A stretch of DNA of 9,830 nucleotides. Origin: Actinomycetota bacterium (GTDB lineage: Bacteria; Actinomycetota; Humimicrobiia; Humimicrobiales; Humimicrobiaceae). Shown piece by piece: positions 5,251 through 9,830 of the stretch. The notes beneath the pieces are model-generated. The model was not told where the DNA came from and ran no database searches. It saw only the letters and a list, made by a program, of their open reading frames with translations. The first letter of the stretch is position 1. Every line of letters begins with the position of its first letter. The stretch is taken from positions 1 through 9,830 of the forward strand of contig JAFGDA010000200.1 in assembly GCA_016932375.1 (NCBI GenBank), written 5' to 3'. A program made the translations under genes and the position numbers.

Positions 5251-7515
5251 TCATGGGTTTACCCATATGGTTATTTTCCGGTTAGTTTCCACCGGAAGGT
5301 CCCACAGCGGATCCTGGAAATGGGTATAACCTGACGGTACTTCATTATAGACCTGGTTCTTATATTCGATATGCGTATATCCTGCTTCAAAAAGAATCTG
5401 GTTGGCCTCGCTAACAGGTTTAAGGGATACCATTGGCATTATAGGGATCGCATCTTCAGGGATTGGAGCCTGGACTGTCGGCTCTGCACCATACCTGAAA
5501 TCCATGAGCTGTATCTCCTCAAGTGGTGTAAACCTGTTGGGAATCATATATTCACCTGTTTCGGGGTTTACAACAACCTGGACTTTTATCATATCTTCCT
5601 GCGGCCTTGTGAAATTTTCTATTGGAAGGTCTTTTGTGGCCTCTTCCATAAAAAGATGCCAGATCATTGCCGGGTGTGCACCGCCCTGCACCCTCATGTC
5701 ATGTATTGTTCCCATCTTTACATTTACCTCAGGATATCCCATCCATACACAGGCTGCAAGGTTTGTAGTAAAACCTGTAAACCAGGCGTTTTCAGCTTCC
5801 TGGGTAGTACCGGTCTTTCCGGCGCAGGGCCTGTCTTCAAGTCTTGCTCTTGTCCCGGTGCCCCGCTGCATTACCTGCTGCATTATTTCTATGGCCCTGA
5901 AGGCATTTATGGGGCTTATTACCTGGGCGCTTGCTGGCTGGTATTCCTCCAGTACATTACCGTCATTATCTACCACTTTCAATATGGCCACCGGATCATT
6001 TTTCACCCCGTAATTTGCAATGGTACTGAAAGCGGTGCATACTTCAAGGGGTGATACGCCGGTGGTAAGACCCCCCAGGCCGATGGCCGGGTAGGCTTCA
6101 AGGGGTGTCTCGATTCCCATATCCATTGCAATTTTCGAGACATTGTAAGCGCCAATTCTCATTATCAGCTGTGAATATACAACATTTATTGATTTTACAG
6201 TTGCTTCAAGGATCGGCATCTCGTTTACTTCATAACTTTCGTTATTATAATTACCTACTATCCAGGGCTCACTTCCGTATATATCGAATATTACTGTGCC
6301 ATTAGGGTTGAAAGTAATGTAAGGGCTTATCCCCTGGTCAAGAGCTGCAAGCAGGGCAAAAACCTTAAAGGTTGAACCGGGCTGCCTCTTGGCCTGTGTG
6401 GCCAGGTTAAATTTCAGGTCCCCGAAATCCTTTCCACCCACCATGGCTTTTATATAACCGTCCCTGGGGTCCATGGCCACGAGGGCAGCGGAAGGATCCT
6501 CTGGATCATATAGTATTTCTTCTATGGCATTTTCAGCAGCAGTCTGCATATCTGGGACCAGTGTCGTGTATATCTCGTAACCTCCCTTGAAAACCCTTTC
6601 GACTCCGTATTTTTTTATAAGTTCCTGTTTAACATATTCAACAAAATATGGAGCAAATGTACCCTCTTCCGTCTCTTCCGGAGGCCTATGGGTTATTATG
6701 GGGGTTTTTATTGTATCTTCGTATTCTTCCTGGTCGATGTATCCAAGCCTGAGCATATTGGAAAGCACAAGATTCCTTCTTTCCAGTGCTGCATTTTTAT
6801 CAATATATGGGGAGTGCAGGTATGTTTGGAGCATGCCTGCAATCATCGCGCACTCCGAAAGGTTCAGGTATTCAACATCTTTGTTAAAATATATTTTTGC
6901 TGCAGCCTGTACCCCGTATGCCCCTTCCCCAAAATATACAGTATTAAGGTACATCTCCAGTATCTCATCCTTTGAATAAATCTGTTCCAGCTGATATGCA
7001 AGCACTATCTCTTTCAGTTTTCTTTCATAGGTTATTTCATATTTTTCTTCAGGCATATATACATTCTTTATGTAACCCTGCGTAATTGTCGTGGCTCCCT
7101 GTTCAATTCCGCCTGACGTCAGGTTTATAATCAGCGACCTTATTATCCCTTCAAGATCAAATCCTGAATGCTGGTAGAACCTTTCATCTTCTATTGCAAG
7201 AACTGCATTAATAAGGTTTTTTGGGATCTGCCCAAGGGATACGAGTTCCCGGTTTTCCTCGCCGTGAAATGTGGCAATCAGGGTACCATCAGCTGCATAA
7301 ATTCTGGAGGTCAGGGCATTTTCTACAGGGGAAAAGTCCTCAATGCTTGGAAGCTCTTCGAAGAATTTAGCTATTGTCTGGACCGTAACCATTGATAATC
7401 CTGATAAAGCTGCAGCAAAGAAAAGATTGGCGACCATTATAAGGGCAAATATTACAAGGAAAACCTTAAATGCCCTGCCGCCGTTTTTTTTATGTTTTTT
7501 CCTGAGATGTGACAT
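5251..7515 (-). CDS. Class A penicillin-binding protein (peptidoglycan glycosyltransferase/DD-transpeptidase)
   Basis: This 754-residue bifunctional PBP1A-type enzyme (named mrcA or ponA in other genomes) polymerises and cross-links peptidoglycan outside the membrane. A basic N-terminus (HLRKKHKK) precedes one membrane anchor at about 17-40. The GT51 domain shows EDERFYQHSG with catalytic E109 (109-118), QGATTITQGYIKN (139-151), RKLKEIVLAYQLE (165-177) and NTVYFGEGAYGVQAAA (191-206). The transpeptidase domain has S381-TFK (SxxK), S442-IN (SxN) and K567-TG. The end (about 690-754) resembles one PASTA repeat, closing with ITIWVNP. The second GT51 motif has TITQG where TITQQ is common. ATG 7515 starts immediately before the basic segment, but no clear ribosome-binding site is visible. 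A TTGACA-type promoter lies upstream at 7558-7586. gltX follows 98 bp downstream on the same strand. Confidence 0.95.
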   Translation of the reverse strand: MSHLRKKHKKNGGRAFKVFLVIFALIMVANLFFAAALSGLSMVTVQTIAKFFEELPSIEDFSPVENALTSRIYAADGTLIATFHGEENRELVSLGQIPKNLINAVLAIEDERFYQHSGFDLEGIIRSLIINLTSGGIEQGATTITQGYIKNVYMPEEKYEITYERKLKEIVLAYQLEQIYSKDEILEMYLNTVYFGEGAYGVQAAAKIYFNKDVEYLNLSECAMIAGMLQTYLHSPYIDKNAALERRNLVLSNMLRLGYIDQEEYEDTIKTPIITHRPPEETEEGTFAPYFVEYVKQELIKKYGVERVFKGGYEIYTTLVPDMQTAAENAIEEILYDPEDPSAALVAMDPRDGYIKAMVGGKDFGDLKFNLATQAKRQPGSTFKVFALLAALDQGISPYITFNPNGTVIFDIYGSEPWIVGNYNNESYEVNEMPILEATVKSINVVYSQLIMRIGAYNVSKIAMDMGIETPLEAYPAIGLGGLTTGVSPLEVCTAFSTIANYGVKNDPVAILKVVDNDGNVLEEYQPASAQVISPINAFRAIEIMQQVMQRGTGTRARLEDRPCAGKTGTTQEAENAWFTGFTTNLAACVWMGYPEVNVKMGTIHDMRVQGGAHPAMIWHLFMEEATKDLPIENFTRPQEDMIKVQVVVNPETGEYMIPNRFTPLEEIQLMDFRYGAEPTVQAPIPEDAIPIMPMVSLKPVSEANQILFEAGYTHIEYKNQVYNEVPSGYTHFQDPLWDLPVETNRKITIWVNP

Positions 7516-7557
7516 TTAATTAGCACAGCCTTTGCAGTGCTTTGATTTTGAGATTTT

Positions 7558-7586
7558 TAAATAAAAAACCCATGAAATCATGTCAA
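7558..7586 (-). promoter_or_regulatory. Putative sigma-70-type promoter of the penicillin-binding protein gene
   Basis: On the minus strand a perfect -35 TTGACA (7586-7581) is followed by exactly 17 bp and a weaker -10 TATTTA (7563-7558). The start would lie near 7551, giving a leader of about 36 nt. The -35 falls inside the hairpin at 7564-7626, so a protein or structure there could affect access. Confidence 0.5.
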
Positions 7587-7626
7587 TAAAATACTCTTAT
7601 GCATTTTATTATTGTAAGGGGTTTTT
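7564..7626. repeat. Long imperfect intergenic hairpin overlapping the PBP promoter
   Basis: The outer arms AAAAACCC (7564-7571) and GGGTTTTT (7619-7626) pair, and inner arms AATAAAAT (7585-7592) and ATTTTATT (7603-7610) pair around a 10-nt loop. CATG/CATG lies between them. It looks terminator-like on the plus strand (GGG followed by T5), but no plus-strand gene ends here. It is probably either a remnant, a boundary element, or an operator for the divergent region. Confidence 0.4.
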
Positions 7627-7681
7627 ATCAATAAGTATTTTTCAATGAAAATGGTGCCTTAGATTTACGGGTGGTTAAATT

Positions 7682-7710
7682 TTGTTTAAAATAAATATGG
7701 TAGATATTAT
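7682..7710 (+). promoter_or_regulatory. Putative promoter of the rhaB transcript
   Basis: TTGTTT (7682-7687), a 17-bp spacer and TATTAT (7705-7710, 5/6 match) form a plausible housekeeping promoter. Transcription from about 7717 would give a leader of about 200 nt before the rhaB start, covering the hairpins at 7724-7769 and the small ORF at 7795-7878. Confidence 0.45.
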
Positions 7711-7723
7711 TATAAATGTATTT

Positions 7724-7769
7724 AGCCTGCTGTTGAACCACCAGGCTATAGTCTGGTGATGGGTAGGCT
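7724..7769 (+). promoter_or_regulatory. Structured leader with mutually exclusive hairpins upstream of rhaB
   Basis: AGCCTG (7724-7729) can pair with CAGGCT (7742-7747). Alternatively CACCAG (7739-7744) pairs with CTGGTG (7753-7758), enclosed by AGCCT (7724-7728) with AGGCT (7765-7769). The two folds share bases and cannot coexist, as in a switch. No U tract follows, so any control would more likely act on translation or RNA stability. I do not recognise a known riboswitch family. Confidence 0.35.
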
Positions 7770-7794
7770 TTGTTCTATTTGCAGGAGGTCGGTA

Positions 7795-7878
7795 ATGCCA
7801 TTACACTTTAGTCGGGAGAGTTTAACCTGGCCTATTCTAAAAAAGAGAGTATATCAAGCGGAATTGGTATACAGCTAA
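7795..7878 (+). CDS. Possible 27-residue leader peptide or small protein
   Basis: ATG 7795 to TAA 7876-7878 encodes 27 residues starting MPLHFSRES and ending in AELVYS. It is basic in the middle (ILKKRVY) and has no membrane segment. What makes it notable is AGGAGGT (7783-7789), the best Shine-Dalgarno match in the window, five bases before the ATG. The start codon also lies in an inverted repeat GTAATG-C-CATTAC (7792-7804). It sits between a structured leader and rhaB, 39 bp before the rhaB start. It could be a translated leader, an unrelated short protein, or chance. No family is recognised. Confidence 0.35.
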   Translation: MPLHFSRESLTWPILKKRVYQAELVYS

Positions 7879-7917
7879 AAATTTTTACTATCATCAGCAC
7901 CGGGAAAGGCGGAAAAA

Positions 7918-9408
7918 TTGGCAGGGAAAAAATATATTGTTTTTGATTATGGAGCCTCGAATGGGCGTGCCGTAGTGGCTGTTTATAATGGTTCTACTTT
8001 TAAAATGGATGTGGTTCACCGTTTTGAAAACCAGCCTGTAATAGCCGGCGGGACTCTTTACTGGGACACCTTGAGACTTTATCAGGAGCTTAAGAACGGC
8101 CTTGCTTTCTCTTTTGGAAAATATAAAGAGATAGTATCGGTAGCCATAGATGCCTGGGGGGCAGATTTCGGAATGCTGGATATAAATGGAAAGCTTATAT
8201 CCAACCCGGTTCATTACAGGGATATGCAAAGAGTCCGGGACGCTGGGGAAATGTACAGGATAATATCCCCTGAAAAAATTTTTAATCTCACAGGCTATTC
8301 GGTAGAACCGATTTTTGACCTTTATCATCTTTTTTCCCTGAAATTAAATAATGACAGCCAGTACATATACGGGAAGAAATTCCTCCCGATTCCGGACCTT
8401 TTTAATTATTTCCTTACCGGGAATACTTTTAATGAACTGACACGCTTTACCACGACTGCTCTTTACAACCAGAAAGAAGGAAGGCTTGAAGATAGCTTGC
8501 TAAAAATGCTGGGTTTTAAAAAAGAAATATTCTGCCCGATTGTCTATCCCGGTAATGTGGTGGGCATATTACCGGAGGATGTAAAAAAAGATATTTCCAT
8601 AAGCGGCAGAATTAATGTAGTGGCTACAGCTGCGCACGACACTGCTTCTGCTGTTGCCGGAATTCCGGTATCTAAAATAAGTGATGACTGGGCTTTTATC
8701 TCTATGGGGACCTGGTGCATAATTGGTATAGAAACGGATGTCCCTCTTATCTCGAAAGCAATATTTAAACAGTCTTTTTTAAATGAAGCCGGAGCGGAGG
8801 GGACAAATATTTTTGTAAAGAATATAAACGGTCTCTGGGTCATACAGCAGTGCAGGCAAAGATGGATAAAGGACCTGGATAAAAACATATCATGGGATGA
8901 AATAGTGGCAGAGGCAAAGGGGGCAGGGCCTTTCAGGTGTTTTATAGACATTGAAAAACCGGAATTTGCGCGAACCCAGCCGGATATGCCCATGCTGGTA
9001 ATGGATTACTGCAGGGAAACTTCCCAGCCCGTGCCTGAGACTATCGGCCAGGTGGCAAGATGCATATATGAGGGATTGGCACTTAAATTCAGGTACTGCC
9101 TTGCCCTGCTTGAAAATTTCAGTGCCAGGAAGATAAGGGTTCTACATCTTGTAGGTGGAGGCACGCAGAACAGTCTTCTCTGCCAGTTTGTAGCAGACTC
9201 CACGGGTATACCCGTTATTGCAGGACCTGCCGAAACCGCTTCTGCAGGAAACCTGATTATGCAGCTCAAGGCAGATGGGGAAATAAATTCCCTGAAGGAG
9301 GGAAGGGAAATTTCACTTAATTCTTCTAAAGTTACTGAATACCTGCCCGGAGATGCATCTTTATGGGCAGAGGCCTATCAGAAGTATTTGAAGATAGTTA
9401 ATGGTTGA
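7918..9408 (+). CDS. rhaB: L-rhamnulokinase (FGGY carbohydrate kinase family)
   Basis: This 496-residue kinase phosphorylates L-rhamnulose to L-rhamnulose 1-phosphate in cytoplasmic rhamnose breakdown. E. coli RhaB is 489. It opens with FDYGASNGR (9-17), the phosphate-1 loop. RhaB-like blocks follow: GGTLYWD (44-50), AIDAWGADFGMLD (76-88), HYRD (99-102), AAHDTASAVAGIP (238-250) with likely catalytic base D241, and the adenosine loop VGGGTQNSLLCQFVAD (412-427), then GPAETASAGNL (436-446). NGLWVIQQCRQRW (304-316) matches the RhaB signature. The start is TTG, supported by AAGGCGG (7906-7912) five bases upstream, and no ATG fits the family start. Fuculokinase is the main alternative. The usual partners rhaA/rhaI, rhaD and a transporter are not in the window. 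Control may come from the long structured leader. Confidence 0.88.
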   Translation: MAGKKYIVFDYGASNGRAVVAVYNGSTFKMDVVHRFENQPVIAGGTLYWDTLRLYQELKNGLAFSFGKYKEIVSVAIDAWGADFGMLDINGKLISNPVHYRDMQRVRDAGEMYRIISPEKIFNLTGYSVEPIFDLYHLFSLKLNNDSQYIYGKKFLPIPDLFNYFLTGNTFNELTRFTTTALYNQKEGRLEDSLLKMLGFKKEIFCPIVYPGNVVGILPEDVKKDISISGRINVVATAAHDTASAVAGIPVSKISDDWAFISMGTWCIIGIETDVPLISKAIFKQSFLNEAGAEGTNIFVKNINGLWVIQQCRQRWIKDLDKNISWDEIVAEAKGAGPFRCFIDIEKPEFARTQPDMPMLVMDYCRETSQPVPETIGQVARCIYEGLALKFRYCLALLENFSARKIRVLHLVGGGTQNSLLCQFVADSTGIPVIAGPAETASAGNLIMQLKADGEINSLKEGREISLNSSKVTEYLPGDASLWAEAYQKYLKIVNG

Positions 9409-9608
9409 TATATATATTGATTTCAATGCGCATTCACCAGGTAATACCATTTTGCAATGGAAAAGAGTGTTCCAAATTACCTATAGACTCAAGGCACATG
9501 ACGGCTACATTGCTCGGGATTCCGGTTTATCTGGAAATCAGGCGTGTTGATTTCGATGAGTCTAAAATATATGCGGACTATATTAATGCCATAAAAAGTA
9601 TTATATAA
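9405..9608 (+). CDS. Unrecognised small ORF overlapping the 3' end of rhaB
   Basis: A 67-codon frame starts at TTG 9405, overlapping the rhaB stop by 4 bp (TTGA), which is a layout typical of translational coupling. Its second half (PIDSRHMTATLLGIPVYLEI, then a DYINAIKSII ending) reads like a folded protein, but I recognise no family. An ATG at 9426 is an alternative start, and no ribosome-binding site is visible. A competing frame from ATG 9401 gives MVDIYIDFNAHSPGN and about 49 codons before a TGA. This raises the chance that one gene was split by a frameshift, or that neither is real. Confidence 0.3.
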   Translation: MIYILISMRIHQVIPFCNGKECSKLPIDSRHMTATLLGIPVYLEIRRVDFDESKIYADYINAIKSII

Positions 9609-9830
9609 AAGCCTGTTATAAAATCATTGATTATAGGCCAAACCTCATTGCATATGGGCAGTCATTGTATCTTTTGAAAAGTAAATATAAACCGGCCGCC
9701 CTAATTTCAATCAAATATTTGTAATGGGTCATTATTAATGGATATTCTGGGAAAATCCGAAGTGGATGATTAATTTCTGGTTCTTTGCCTTAAGACCCTG
9801 TTGCCTCATTTAAAAAAGTATTCGAAAGAC
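9609..9830. other. Intergenic sequence at the window end, with a weak minus-strand hairpin
   Basis: No convincing gene is visible. GCCT and ATAA (9611-9614, 9618-9621) pair with TTAT and AGGC (9631-9638). On the minus strand this hairpin is followed by TTTTAT, so it might be a weak terminator for a gene entering from the right. A minus-strand frame from the window edge ends at 9790, but only 13 codons are visible. Confidence 0.4.

Noticed and set aside
5371..6054. 227-codon open frame on the plus strand
   Set aside because: It lies opposite a clear penicillin-binding protein gene, has no recognisable motifs, and is low-complexity in the way antisense frames are (Cys, His and Tyr-rich).
7894..8328. 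144-codon minus-strand open frame over the start of rhaB
   Set aside because: It is the complement of the conserved N-terminal rhamnulokinase blocks and shows no domain of its own.
9790..9830. Minus-strand frame entering from the right edge and ending at 9790
   Set aside because: Only 13 codons are visible, too few to support a gene. Other frames there close at once, but that is not evidence enough.
1..9830. CRISPR arrays, insertion sequences, phage or defence genes
   Set aside because: No spaced direct repeats, transposase or integrase motifs, or defence-type domains are seen on either strand.

Overview
The window is AT-rich bacterial chromosome in standard genetic-code usage: TGA ends at least three of the intact genes and Trp is TGG throughout. 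It holds five confident protein genes (a methyltransferase, an acetokinase-family protein, gltX, a class A penicillin-binding protein and a rhamnulokinase), one interrupted lipoprotein gene, one tRNA gene and several possible small ORFs. GTG and TTG starts are used beside ATG. The bifunctional penicillin-binding protein with a PASTA-like tail and the Zn-type GluRS suggest a peptidoglycan-bearing anaerobe-like lineage of Gram-positive or deep-branching bacterial type. Nothing here fixes the phylum.

Layout. Positions 1-2016 look, by eye, more AT-rich than the rest. They hold a small class I SAM-dependent methyltransferase (+), a lipoprotein gene (-) with an OB-fold-like domain that is interrupted by an in-frame TGA, and about 300 bp with no convincing gene. 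A tRNA-Gln(CUG) gene (-) at 2017-2090 marks the border, with its 3' end facing the AT-rich side. Positions 2325-3566 (+) encode a full-length but strongly altered acetate-kinase-family protein behind a putative extended -10 promoter and a leader hairpin. It converges on a leftward pair, gltX (3629-5152) downstream of a class A penicillin-binding protein (5251-7515). A 402-bp divergent intergenic region carries promoters in both directions, a long hairpin and a structured leader for rhaB (7918-9408, +). A poorly supported ORF overlaps the end of rhaB, and the last 222 bp hold no recognisable gene.

How the parts relate. GltX charges tRNA-Glu and, in lineages using the GatCAB route, also tRNA-Gln. 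The tRNA-Gln here has the U1-A72 pair typical of GatCAB substrates, so the two may meet in Gln-tRNA synthesis. The penicillin-binding protein polymerises and cross-links peptidoglycan. RhaB phosphorylates L-rhamnulose, but no rhamnose isomerase or aldolase lies in the window. There is no mobile element, CRISPR array or defence cassette. The items most worth a second look are the acetokinase-like protein lacking canonical active-site residues, the interrupted lipoprotein gene, and the rhaB leader with mutually exclusive hairpins and a 27-codon ORF behind the strongest ribosome-binding site in the window.
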